A DNA stretch of 14,536 bases from Fidelibacterota bacterium (GTDB taxonomy: Bacteria; Fidelibacterota; Fidelibacteria; Fidelibacterales; Fidelibacteraceae). The notes beneath the pieces are model-generated. The model saw only the letters and a program-made list of their open reading frames with translations. It did no database searches and had not been told where the DNA came from. Below, piece by piece: positions 1 through 7,667 of this stretch (its first letter is position 1; each line of letters starts with the position of its first letter). The stretch lies in assembly GCA_030620575.1 (NCBI GenBank), contig JAUXEL010000029.1, positions 1 to 14,536 of the forward strand, read 5' to 3'. The position numbers were made by a program, and so were the translations under genes.

Positions 1-1935
1 CTAATTGAAAACCAGTCATTTTCAACCAAATTTAGAAAACAGCTTAAGAAAATGTTTAGCCGCGAGGAAGAAAAAATATTAACCCTTGATCAAAAAAAGA
101 AAAATTATATTTATCGTTTGCAAGATCAGTTAGAAGTTGAGCCTGTACGGGAGACACAGACAATTAATATTTCTATTGAAAGTTATAACCCCGATGAAGC
201 GGCAATCATATTAAACGAATTGGTTACCCAATACTATGCCAATGATTTGGAACGTGTAAGCAATTCCGCCGGGAAGATCAGAAGATTTCTGGAAATCCAA
301 ATCTATGATATTGAACCCAAACTCGCGGCGATTGAAAAAAAATTAAGTGATTTTCTGGAAAAAGAAGGGATTATTGATTTAGATGAAAATGCCAAACAAC
401 TGATTCAGAAGTCATCTGAATTTGAAGCTCAGTTATTTACAGCTAAAGCAGAACTTAATATTATCAGAGACCAGCTTGTTTATCTCAAGAACGAACTGGG
501 AGAAAAACAAAAACAAATGCTGGATAACAAGCTGCAGATAGCCAATCCGCTGATTATACGTTTACGGGAAGATATTGCATCCAAGGAAAAGTCACTAATA
601 GGACAGGATTTGCAGTCCACCAATGTACAGGAAACACTTCGTGATATTAAAATAAAGACAAAACGCCTGGAAGATGAAACGGCATTATTAATTCAATCAG
701 GGTATCTGCCGGGTAATATTGATCCCATGTCGATCAATCAGATTATTCTGGATCAGATCGTTGATCTGGAGTCACAGAAGGTAAGCTTAGAAACCAAGGT
801 GGAAGAATACAGTAAATTAAATGATTATTATATCAGTTTGATTGAAGAGATACCATCAACAAGTATCCAATATATTCGTCTTGAACGCGAACGTCAAACG
901 CACGAACGTATTTACCTTCTTATGAAAGAACGCTATGAGGAAGCACGTATCCAGGAAGCATCACAAATATCCAATGTGTATGTAATTGATAAAGCTATTC
1001 CGAATTTTGAGCCAATTAAGCCGAAAACCAAGTTAAATATATTATTAGGTTTTATTTTTGGTCTGGCAGCCGGTGTCGGTGTTATTTTACTGCGCGAATT
1101 CATGGATAATTCCATCAGAAGTAAGGAAGATCTGGAACGGCTTGGATTGACTGTCTTAGGTATTATTCCTTCAATGTCCATTGACCGTGCAAAGAAGGTG
1201 CTGGATAAAAAATACTCCAGCCAGGATGATTTCCGAAACCGTTTAATTAGTCACTTCAAACCGCGTTCGCCTATTTCAGAATCCTTTCGTTCTCTTCGAA
1301 CCAACCTTGAACTTTCTGTTCCGGATAAACCGATCACTTCACTTGTGACAACATCTGCAGGTGCAATGGAAGGTAAATCCACCGTGATTGCCAACCTTGC
1401 TATTGCTTATGCGCAATTTGGGATGAAGGTGCTGCTGGTGGACGGTGATATGCGGAAACCGACTATTCATAAAATGTTTTCAACGCCTAAAAAACCGGGA
1501 TTGGCAAATATGATCACCAAACGGTCCAAACTGGATGAATCCGTATTCAAAACTGAAATTGATAATCTATATGTGATGCCGGCAGGAAGTCTGCCGCCAA
1601 ATCCCTCCGAATTGCTGGGTTCAAAATCCATGAAAGAACTTTTTACTCAATTACTGAAACAGTTTGATAAAGTATTTTTTGATGCGCCACCGTTGATGGC
1701 AGTAACAGATGCAGCTTTAATGGGTGCCTTAACTGACGGTATATTATTAATTGCCCGTGCGGGTGAAGCACAGAAAGAAGTGATTGTTCACTTGCAGCAG
1801 GAAATGAAAAATACAAGAATCAATATTGCGGGTACCGTACTGAATGATGTAAATCCGAAAAACACGTCCAGTGGATATTATTATTATTACCAACGGTATT
1901 ATTTTGATAAATATTACGGTGAAAACACAAAATAG
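1..1935 (+). CDS. Polysaccharide co-polymerase / BY-kinase (Wzc/CpsCD type), 5'-truncated by window edge
   Basis: Inner-membrane protein that controls exopolysaccharide chain length and export and autophosphorylates on tyrosine. The frame is open from base 1 with no stop, so the ATG at 52 is probably internal and the N-terminal Wzz domain with its first membrane helix lies upstream. Numbering from that ATG: a long charged, coiled-coil-like periplasmic region (about 70-300); a Pro-rich stretch (IPNFEPIKPK) before a membrane helix at about 328-349; then a cytoplasmic kinase domain. The kinase has Walker A (AGAMEGKST, 436-444), Walker A' (VLLVDGDMRKP, D464/D466) and Walker B (FFDAPP, D544). The C-terminus carries a cluster of nine tyrosines in 14 residues, the usual autophosphorylation tail. 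Kinase and co-polymerase are fused in one chain, as in Gram-negative Wzc. The Walker A lacks the common PGEGKS wording but fits the P-loop pattern. A hairpin terminator follows. The cognate-type phosphatase lies at 7668-8546. Confidence 0.93.
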   Translation, partial: LIENQSFSTKFRKQLKKMFSREEEKILTLDQKKKNYIYRLQDQLEVEPVRETQTINISIESYNPDEAAIILNELVTQYYANDLERVSNSAGKIRRFLEIQIYDIEPKLAAIEKKLSDFLEKEGIIDLDENAKQLIQKSSEFEAQLFTAKAELNIIRDQLVYLKNELGEKQKQMLDNKLQIANPLIIRLREDIASKEKSLIGQDLQSTNVQETLRDIKIKTKRLEDETALLIQSGYLPGNIDPMSINQIILDQIVDLESQKVSLETKVEEYSKLNDYYISLIEEIPSTSIQYIRLERERQTHERIYLLMKERYEEARIQEASQISNVYVIDKAIPNFEPIKPKTKLNILLGFIFGLAAGVGVILLREFMDNSIRSKEDLERLGLTVLGIIPSMSIDRAKKVLDKKYSSQDDFRNRLISHFKPRSPISESFRSLRTNLELSVPDKPITSLVTTSAGAMEGKSTVIANLAIAYAQFGMKVLLVDGDMRKPTIHKMFSTPKKPGLANMITKRSKLDESVFKTEIDNLYVMPAGSLPPNPSELLGSKSMKELFTQLLKQFDKVFFDAPPLMAVTDAALMGALTDGILLIARAGEAQKEVIVHLQQEMKNTRINIAGTVLNDVNPKNTSSGYYYYYQRYYFDKYYGENTK

Positions 1936-1946
1936 TGTATAGGTAT

Positions 1947-1985
1947 AACAATGCCCGGCCATATATAACTGGGCATTGTTTTTTA
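1947..1985 (+). terminator. Intrinsic terminator after the BY-kinase gene
   Basis: A perfect 10-bp inverted repeat, AACAATGCCC (1947-1956) and GGGCATTGTT (1971-1980), with a 14-nt loop. It runs into a T-tract (1979-1984) 12 nt after the stop codon. This is a textbook Rho-independent terminator. It separates the polysaccharide gene from the catabolic genes and implies that the next gene has its own promoter in 1986-2010. I could not identify clear -35/-10 boxes there. Confidence 0.9.
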
Positions 1986-2021
1986 TAAATTAATTATCTA
2001 ATTGGCGAATTAAGGAAGGTT

Positions 2022-3677
2022 ATGTCATCATCCAAATCAAAGAATAAATGGTTTAAGACTACGTATCAAACCTTTTGTCAAAAACGCCCGGAACGGCGTA
2101 ATCCCTTTAAAACAATGTCCAATGTTGTTATTGATCCTCTTTATACTCCGGAAGACCTAAACGGTGATTTGGAAAATACAATAGGATATCCGGGCGAATA
2201 TCCTTATACACGGGGCGTGTACCCGACGATGTATCGCGGACGTTTATGGACCATGCGTCAATATGCCGGGTTCGGAGATGCTAAACAATCAAATGAACGC
2301 TATAAATATTTATTACAGAATGGACAAACAGGTTTGTCTGTTGCTTTCGATTTACCCACCCAGATAGGGTATGATTCAAATAATTCCATCTGTGACGGAG
2401 AAGTAGGCAAGGTTGGTGTTGCCATTGATTCCCTTGCAGATATGGAAGTATTGTTTGATGGTATTCCGCTGGATAAAGTGTCTACCAGCATGACAATCAA
2501 TGCTCCGGCATCTGTTTTACTCGCTATGTATATTGTTGTGGCAGAAAAACAAGGTATTTCTTCAGATAAATTGGCAGGGACCATTCAAAATGATATTTTA
2601 AAGGAATATATAGCCCGTGGCACTTATATTTTTCCGCCAAAAGAATCGATGCGCCTGGTGACGGATATTTTTGAATACTGTTCAGAACATGTTCCAAAAT
2701 GGAATACCATTTCAATTTCAGGATATCATATTCGTGAAGCCGGATCAACCGCATCACAGGAAATTGGATTTACCCTGGCTGATGGTGTTGCATACACGGA
2801 AGCAGCCCTGAATGCCGGTATGGATGTGGATGAATTTGCCGGTCGCTTATCCTTTTTCTTTAATGCCCATAATAATCTTTTTGAAGAGGTTGCGAAATTT
2901 CGTGCCGCACGCCGCCTTTGGGCAAAAATCATGAAAGAACGTTTTGCTGCAAAAAAAGCAAAATCCATGATGTTGCGTTTTCATACACAAACCGCCGGAT
3001 CCACCCTCACAGCACAACAGAAAGATAATAATATTATTCGTGTAACCATGCAGGCACTATCCGCCGTTATGGGAGGTACGCAAAGTTTACATACTAATAG
3101 CAAGGATGAAGCACTTGCATTGCCAACCGAAGATGCTGTTAGGATCGCACTGCGTACTCAGCAGATCATTGGTTATGAAACCGGAGTCGCTGATACCATT
3201 GATCCCTTGGCCGGATCCTATTTTGTAGAAGCACTAACTGATAAAATTGAAGCAGAAGCAGAAGCTTATATCAAGAAAATTGACGAACTGGGTGGCATGT
3301 CTTCAGCCATTGAACAAGGATATGTGCAACGGGAAATTCAACGGGAAGCCTACCGCATCCAAAAAGAAATTGAAAATGATGAATGTATTATTGTCGGAGT
3401 GAATAAATTTACGGTAAAAGAAGATCCCCCGACAAATTTATTACGTATTGATCGACGTATTCAGGTTGAACAAATTAAACGTATTAAAAACCTTAAATCG
3501 AAACGCGATGACAATGCTGTACATAATTCCCTGTATGAATTGAAAAATGCATGTGAAAATGATTGTAACGTGATGTCCTATATTATCTCCGCTGTTAAAA
3601 ATTATGCTACACTAGGCGAAATTTGCGATATTATGCGTGATGTTTTTGGTGAATATAAAGAAAATGTTGTAATCTAA
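2022..3677 (+). CDS. Methylmalonyl-CoA mutase, large (catalytic) subunit without B12 domain
   Basis: Interconverts succinyl-CoA and (R)-methylmalonyl-CoA by an adenosylcobalamin radical mechanism. The 551 residues cover the TIM-barrel substrate domain only; single-chain mutases run above 700 residues because of a C-terminal cobalamin-binding domain, and no DxHxxG cobalamin motif is seen here. Aligning by eye to the Propionibacterium enzyme, the substrate residues are kept: Y67, T69, M70, R74, T77 and Y81 (VYPTMYRGRLWTMRQY), R211 (ESMRLV) and H236 (SGYHIREAG). Tyr81 and Arg211 are the positions that are Phe and Gln in isobutyryl-CoA mutase, so methylmalonyl-CoA is the likely substrate. Start chosen from the strong AAGGAAGG (2012-2019), although its spacing is short. 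The epimerase gene follows after 16 nt. The separate B12-binding small subunit and the MeaB chaperone are not in this window. Confidence 0.95.
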   Translation: MSSSKSKNKWFKTTYQTFCQKRPERRNPFKTMSNVVIDPLYTPEDLNGDLENTIGYPGEYPYTRGVYPTMYRGRLWTMRQYAGFGDAKQSNERYKYLLQNGQTGLSVAFDLPTQIGYDSNNSICDGEVGKVGVAIDSLADMEVLFDGIPLDKVSTSMTINAPASVLLAMYIVVAEKQGISSDKLAGTIQNDILKEYIARGTYIFPPKESMRLVTDIFEYCSEHVPKWNTISISGYHIREAGSTASQEIGFTLADGVAYTEAALNAGMDVDEFAGRLSFFFNAHNNLFEEVAKFRAARRLWAKIMKERFAAKKAKSMMLRFHTQTAGSTLTAQQKDNNIIRVTMQALSAVMGGTQSLHTNSKDEALALPTEDAVRIALRTQQIIGYETGVADTIDPLAGSYFVEALTDKIEAEAEAYIKKIDELGGMSSAIEQGYVQREIQREAYRIQKEIENDECIIVGVNKFTVKEDPPTNLLRIDRRIQVEQIKRIKNLKSKRDDNAVHNSLYELKNACENDCNVMSYIISAVKNYATLGEICDIMRDVFGEYKENVVI

Positions 3678-3693
3678 GGAGAGAAGCAGATAC

Positions 3694-4098
3694 ATGGTAA
3701 AAAAAATATCACATGTCGGTATAGCCGTCACATCTCTGGAAGAACAAATTCCGTTTTACAGAGATGTACTGGGACTGGAATTTACGGGTACTGAAACAGT
3801 GGAAGACCAGATGGTAAAAGTTGCTTTTTTTAATATCGGAGATACCCGTATTGAACTTTTAGAACCCACAAGTGAAAACAGTACAATTGCAAAATATATA
3901 GCAAAACGTGGACAAGGAATTCACCATCTTGCCTATGAAGTAGACAACTGCCAGACAGCGTTGAATAAAATGGAAGCAGAAGGGATTCGTTTGATTGATT
4001 CAGCACCACGCATTGGAGCGGGGGGACATAAAATTGGTTTTGTTCATCCAAAATCGACCTTTGGCATATTAACAGAACTAACCGAAGAACATAAATAA
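3694..4098 (+). CDS. mce: Methylmalonyl-CoA epimerase (VOC superfamily)
   Basis: Interconverts the (R) and (S) forms of methylmalonyl-CoA, linking the mutase to the decarboxylase, which uses the (S) form. At 134 residues it has the normal family length. It shows the paired beta-alpha-beta-beta-beta VOC repeats, starting with ISHVGIAV and FYRDVLGL. The four expected metal ligands are visible: H7, E54 (IELLEP), a His at 77/78 (GIHHLAYEV) and E128 (ILTELTEE). E54 replaces the Gln of the Propionibacterium enzyme but remains a plausible ligand. The C-terminal block APRIGAGG...FVHPKSTFGILTEL is highly typical of this family. A ribosome site AAGGAGAG lies upstream of the ATG. It sits between mutase and carboxyltransferase, which supports the assignment over other VOC proteins such as glyoxalase I. 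Confidence 0.95.
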   Translation: MVKKISHVGIAVTSLEEQIPFYRDVLGLEFTGTETVEDQMVKVAFFNIGDTRIELLEPTSENSTIAKYIAKRGQGIHHLAYEVDNCQTALNKMEAEGIRLIDSAPRIGAGGHKIGFVHPKSTFGILTELTEEHK

Positions 4099-4104
4099 CG
4101 GGAT

Positions 4105-5655
4105 ATGGGTATAAAAATGGACAATATTAAACAATTACATGATTTGCGCCGTCAGGCAAAAATGGGTGGCGGAAAAGAGCGGATTGATAAACAACATGAA
4201 AAGGGCAAGATGACTGCCCGTGAACGTATTAATTTATTATTAGATCAAGATTCTTTTGAAGAATTTGATATGTTTGTAAAACATCGCTGTATTGATTTTG
4301 GTATGGAAAAAAAACATTTTCCGGGTGATGGAATTGTTACGGGATGCGGTACTATTGATGGTCGTCTTGTGTATATTTATGCTCAGGATTTTACGGTTTT
4401 CGGAGGGAGTTTAAGTGAAACACTGGCAGCGAAAATTGTAAAAGTTATGGAAATGGCAATGAAAATGGGTGCACCGATTATCGGGTTAAATGATTCAGGC
4501 GGTGCTCGTATTCAGGAAGGGGTCATGTCGCTTGCCGGCTATGCTGATATTTTTCAGAAAAATGTTGAAGCTTCCGGTGTTATTCCGCAGATTTCTGCAA
4601 TTCTTGGTCCCTGTGCCGGCGGAGCGGTCTATAGTCCCGCAATAACCGATTTTGTAATTATGGCAGAAAAAACCTCTTATATGTTCATTACAGGACCAAA
4701 GGTTGTAAAAGCAGTTACCAATGAGGTCGTTAGCGATGAAGAGCTCGGAGGAGCTATGATACATGCCGCGAAATCCGGGGTTGCCCATTTTGCCGCAGAA
4801 GATGAAACAGAAGCTATCATGCTTATCCGTAAATTAATTTCATATTTTCCATCAAATAATATGGAAGAAACACCCATGGTAACGCCTAAAGATACTATTG
4901 ACCGGCATTCCGATATATTGAACACGATTATTCCAGAGTTAGCAAATCAACCCTATGATATGAAAGAGATTATTTACGAAATTGTAGATGATCAGGAATT
5001 TATGGAAGTATCCCGGCATTATGCTCCCAATATGATTACAGGTTATGCGCGATTTAATGGTCGGGCAGTCGGTATCGTAGCGAACCAACCGAATTATCTT
5101 GCAGGAGTTCTTGATATTAAAGGCAGTATCAAAGCGGCACGCTTTGTACGGTTCTGTGATGCTTTCAATATTCCGCTTCTTACTCTTGTGGATGTTCCGG
5201 GTTTCTTACCGGGAACTGCTCAGGAATACGGAGGAATTATCAGTCATGGTGCAAAACTGATTTATGCTTATGCCGAAACAACTGTGCCGAAAGTTACGGT
5301 CATTACAAGAAAGGCCTATGGCGGGGCATATATTGTAATGAGCAGTAAACACTTACGCGGTGATATTAACTATGCCTGGCCCAAAGCGGAAATTGCCGTG
5401 ATGGGTGCAGACGGTGCAGTGAATATTCTCTATCATAAAGACTTGAAAGATGACAAAGACGGGACACGCAAAGAGGAACTTTTGAATGAATACCGGGATA
5501 AGTTTGCCAACCCTTTTGTTGCGGCTGAACGCGGATATATTGATGATGTAATAGAGCCGAAAAATACACGTTTCCGGATTATTCGTGCTTTTGAAATGCT
5601 TTCAACGAAGCGCTTGAGCAATCCAATGAAAAAACACGGAAATATTCCCCTATAG
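4105..5655 (+). CDS. mmdA: Carboxyltransferase subunit of methylmalonyl-CoA decarboxylase (MmdA/PccB family)
   Basis: Transfers the carboxyl group from (S)-methylmalonyl-CoA to biotin on the carrier protein, releasing propionyl-CoA. 516 residues with two crotonase-type halves. The N-terminal half has GGGKERIDKQHEKGK (21-35), SGGARIQEG (131-139) and GPCAGGA (168-174). The C-terminal half has VDVPGFLPG (362-370) and RKAYGGAYIVM (402-412); the glycine-rich loops form the two oxyanion holes. Residue 410 is Ile, where PccB-type propionyl-CoA carboxylases have Asp. The sequence alone cannot exclude a propionyl-CoA carboxylase beta subunit. However, OadG, biotin-carrier and OadB genes follow directly and no biotin carboxylase is present, so the decarboxylase role is preferred. 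The start is uncertain: the ATG at 4105 has GGGA only a few bases upstream, while the ATG at 4117 (Met5) gives the more usual family N-terminus. Confidence 0.93.
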   Translation: MGIKMDNIKQLHDLRRQAKMGGGKERIDKQHEKGKMTARERINLLLDQDSFEEFDMFVKHRCIDFGMEKKHFPGDGIVTGCGTIDGRLVYIYAQDFTVFGGSLSETLAAKIVKVMEMAMKMGAPIIGLNDSGGARIQEGVMSLAGYADIFQKNVEASGVIPQISAILGPCAGGAVYSPAITDFVIMAEKTSYMFITGPKVVKAVTNEVVSDEELGGAMIHAAKSGVAHFAAEDETEAIMLIRKLISYFPSNNMEETPMVTPKDTIDRHSDILNTIIPELANQPYDMKEIIYEIVDDQEFMEVSRHYAPNMITGYARFNGRAVGIVANQPNYLAGVLDIKGSIKAARFVRFCDAFNIPLLTLVDVPGFLPGTAQEYGGIISHGAKLIYAYAETTVPKVTVITRKAYGGAYIVMSSKHLRGDINYAWPKAEIAVMGADGAVNILYHKDLKDDKDGTRKEELLNEYRDKFANPFVAAERGYIDDVIEPKNTRFRIIRAFEMLSTKRLSNPMKKHGNIPL

Positions 5656-5666
5656 GAAAGTAAATC

Positions 5667-6074
5667 ATGTTTAAACTTTTATTAACTGCTGGTATATATA
5701 TTTTGGCTCCCCTTGCGATGTTTGCAGCACTGGGAGTTCCAAAGGAAAATGAATCATTAGTAAATAGTGTAACTGTATCTGGAATTCTTATTGTGGTTTT
5801 CGCTTTAACTATTGTGGCATTTACTGTGGCAATAATGTCAAAGGTGATTAATCACTCAGAAATAAAACGTATAACCGCAAAAGATAAAAAAGCCGTAAAG
5901 ATATCAGCGATCGGACCAGATGATGCTATGGTTGCAATTGCAACTGCACTACATTTAGAAAAACGGTCATTGGAAGAAGAAGAAAAAGCAATTCTTACTA
6001 TACACAAAATAATAAAACCCTTTTCAGGATGGAATAATAAATCCTTCGGGATGCGGAATCCTCGGATATTATAA
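5667..6074 (+). CDS. OadG/MmdD-like small membrane subunit of the sodium-pump decarboxylase
   Basis: Probable gamma/delta-type subunit that anchors and assembles the carboxyltransferase, biotin carrier and membrane beta subunit. 135 residues with two hydrophobic segments, about 3-23 (signal-anchor like) and 36-58 (SGILIVVFALTIVAFTVAIM). A charged cytoplasmic part follows and a tail ends in PFSGWNNKSFGMRNPR, resembling the conserved Trp-containing C-terminus of OadG-family proteins. Classical OadG is shorter, with one membrane helix, so this one has an extra N-terminal segment. AGGAAAG (5655-5661) overlaps the end of the upstream gene and gives good spacing to the ATG. Identity rests on size, topology, the C-terminal motif and above all its place between mmdA and the biotin carrier. 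These small subunits diverge quickly. Confidence 0.8.
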   Translation: MFKLLLTAGIYILAPLAMFAALGVPKENESLVNSVTVSGILIVVFALTIVAFTVAIMSKVINHSEIKRITAKDKKAVKISAIGPDDAMVAIATALHLEKRSLEEEEKAILTIHKIIKPFSGWNNKSFGMRNPRIL

Positions 6075-6088
6075 CATATAGGTGAGCA

Positions 6089-6523
6089 ATGAAGACATAT
6101 AAATTAAAAATTAACAGTAAAGAATATACTGTTGATATTGAAACATTAAGCGATGGTACTGCGGAAGTTAAATGTAATGGAGTTGAATATACGGTTGAAT
6201 TTGAAACTCCTAAAAAAGAGAGTAAAACACCCACCATATCTCGAAAAACGGCCGTTCCGGTAGATTCCGGAAAGAAAACCTACAGTCCCGCTGAATCAGC
6301 TAGTGCCAATGTGGTGAAAGCACCTATTCCGGGTTTAATAACTGAAATACTGGTCGCAGAAGGTGATATGATTAAGAGCGGACAAATTGTTGCGAAAATG
6401 GAAGCGATGAAAATGGAAAATAATATTTTAGCGTCTTCTGACGGAAAAATTACCAGCATCCCGATCAAGGTCGGCGATTCTGTTTTGGAAGGTGCTATTT
6501 TGATGAATATGGAGAACGTGTGA
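6089..6523 (+). CDS. mmdC: Biotin carboxyl carrier protein of methylmalonyl-CoA decarboxylase (MmdC-like)
   Basis: Mobile biotinylated subunit that carries CO2 from the carboxyltransferase to the membrane decarboxylase. 144 residues in three parts: an N-terminal beta-rich segment (1-40) ending VEYTVEFE; a Lys/Pro/Ser/Ala-rich flexible linker (about 41-75); and a biotinyl-lipoyl domain (76-143). The attachment motif EAMKMEN places biotin on K108, with the usual upstream turn KAPIPGLI and the downstream glycine turn VGDSVLEGA. GGTGAG (6081-6086) precedes the ATG. Its stop overlaps the GTG start of the next gene, so the two are probably translationally coupled. A generic acetyl-CoA carboxylase carrier is less likely, given its neighbours. 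Confidence 0.93.
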   Translation: MKTYKLKINSKEYTVDIETLSDGTAEVKCNGVEYTVEFETPKKESKTPTISRKTAVPVDSGKKTYSPAESASANVVKAPIPGLITEILVAEGDMIKSGQIVAKMEAMKMENNILASSDGKITSIPIKVGDSVLEGAILMNMENV

Positions 6524-7656
6524 ATATTTTAAGTGATTTTTTCAGCTTTTCAGGATTTGCAAATGTAACCTGGGGACATATCATAATGATAGTAATCGGG
6601 TGTCTGCTCATGTATCTCGGTATCGCAAAAGCATTTGAACCCCTTTTGCTGGTCCCAATTGGATTTGGAGTCCTTTTGGGGAATATCCCTTTTATTACTG
6701 ATGCGGGGCTGCAGCTGGGTATTTATGAAGATGGATCGGTATTAAATTATCTTTATTTTGGAGTAATAAAAGGAATTTATCCACCCCTTATTTTTCTGGG
6801 AATTGGGGCAATGACCGACTTTTCTGCATTATTATCAAACCCAAAAATGATATTGCTCGGTGCTGCGGCACAGATTGGAATTTTCCTGACTTTTTTTGGT
6901 GCCAGCTGGCTTGGATTTACTCCGGCAGAAGCAGGAGCTATTGGAATAATTGGCGGGGCGGATGGACCGACAGCTATTTTTCTTTCCTCAAAATTAGCAC
7001 CGCATTTAATGGGTATAATTGCTATTTCGGCTTATTCCTACATGGCACTTGTCCCTATTATTCAACCGCCGGTAATGAAATTACTTACTACAAAAAAAGA
7101 ACGTCTTATCAGAATGAAACCCGTAAGACATGTTCCGAAAGTGGAAAAAATATTATTCCCAATTATCGGATTTTTGCTAACCGTGTTTATTGCACCAACA
7201 GCACTGCCTCTTTTGGGGATGTTGTTTTTCGGGAATTTGTTAAAAGAATCAGGAGTGACAGAACGGCTGGCAGATACTGCCCGAAACGGTTTAATTAATA
7301 CGGTAACTATTCTACTGGGATTAACAGTGGGAGCTTCAACACAAGCAACTATGTTCCTGACTTGGCAATCTCTTGCTGTTTTTTGTATAGGAGCATTCGC
7401 TTTCTTTATTGCTACGGCCGGAGGTGTCTTATTTGCTAAATTTATGAATTTATTTCTTAAAAAAGGAAATAAAATTAATCCCCTGTGCGGCGCTGCCGGC
7501 GTAAGTGCGGTTCCGGATTCTGCACGTTTAGTTCAGCACGTAGGATTAGAATATGATAAAACAAATCATCTACTTATGCACGCCATGGGACCGAATGTGG
7601 CAGGTGTTATAGGCTCTGCGGTTGCAGCGGGTGTTTTATTGGCAGTTTTACAGTAA
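6520..7656 (+). CDS. mmdB: Sodium ion-translocating decarboxylase beta subunit (OadB/MmdB family)
   Basis: Integral membrane subunit that decarboxylates carboxybiotin and exports Na+. 378 residues, with about nine or more hydrophobic segments. The signature GGADGPT (145-151) contains D148, matching the essential Asp203 of Klebsiella OadB. SYMALVPIIQPPVMK (173-187) and NPLCGAAGVSAVPDSAR (320-336) follow, with N320 and S329 matching OadB Asn373 and Ser382; these residues belong to the proposed Na+ path. It starts with GTG at 6520, which overlaps the TGA of the carrier gene (GTGA), and GGAG (6511-6514) lies at good spacing. All signature residues are intact, so it should be functional. Specificity for methylmalonyl-, oxaloacetate- or glutaconyl-CoA biotin complexes comes from the partner carboxyltransferase, here the methylmalonyl type. 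Confidence 0.96.
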   Translation: MNILSDFFSFSGFANVTWGHIIMIVIGCLLMYLGIAKAFEPLLLVPIGFGVLLGNIPFITDAGLQLGIYEDGSVLNYLYFGVIKGIYPPLIFLGIGAMTDFSALLSNPKMILLGAAAQIGIFLTFFGASWLGFTPAEAGAIGIIGGADGPTAIFLSSKLAPHLMGIIAISAYSYMALVPIIQPPVMKLLTTKKERLIRMKPVRHVPKVEKILFPIIGFLLTVFIAPTALPLLGMLFFGNLLKESGVTERLADTARNGLINTVTILLGLTVGASTQATMFLTWQSLAVFCIGAFAFFIATAGGVLFAKFMNLFLKKGNKINPLCGAAGVSAVPDSARLVQHVGLEYDKTNHLLMHAMGPNVAGVIGSAVAAGVLLAVLQ

Positions 7657-7667
7657 AAAAGGGTAAT

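Noticed and set aside
1976..2003. Promoter for the mutase gene (TTGTTT with TATCTA or TCTAAT)
   Set aside because: The spacing is 13-15 bp and the boxes are poor; the first box also lies within the terminator stem and T-tract. A promoter is expected here but not identifiable by eye.
4105..5655. Propionyl-CoA carboxylase beta subunit
   Set aside because: The sequence alone allows it, but there is no biotin carboxylase gene and the next three genes are sodium-pump decarboxylase subunits, so decarboxylase is preferred.
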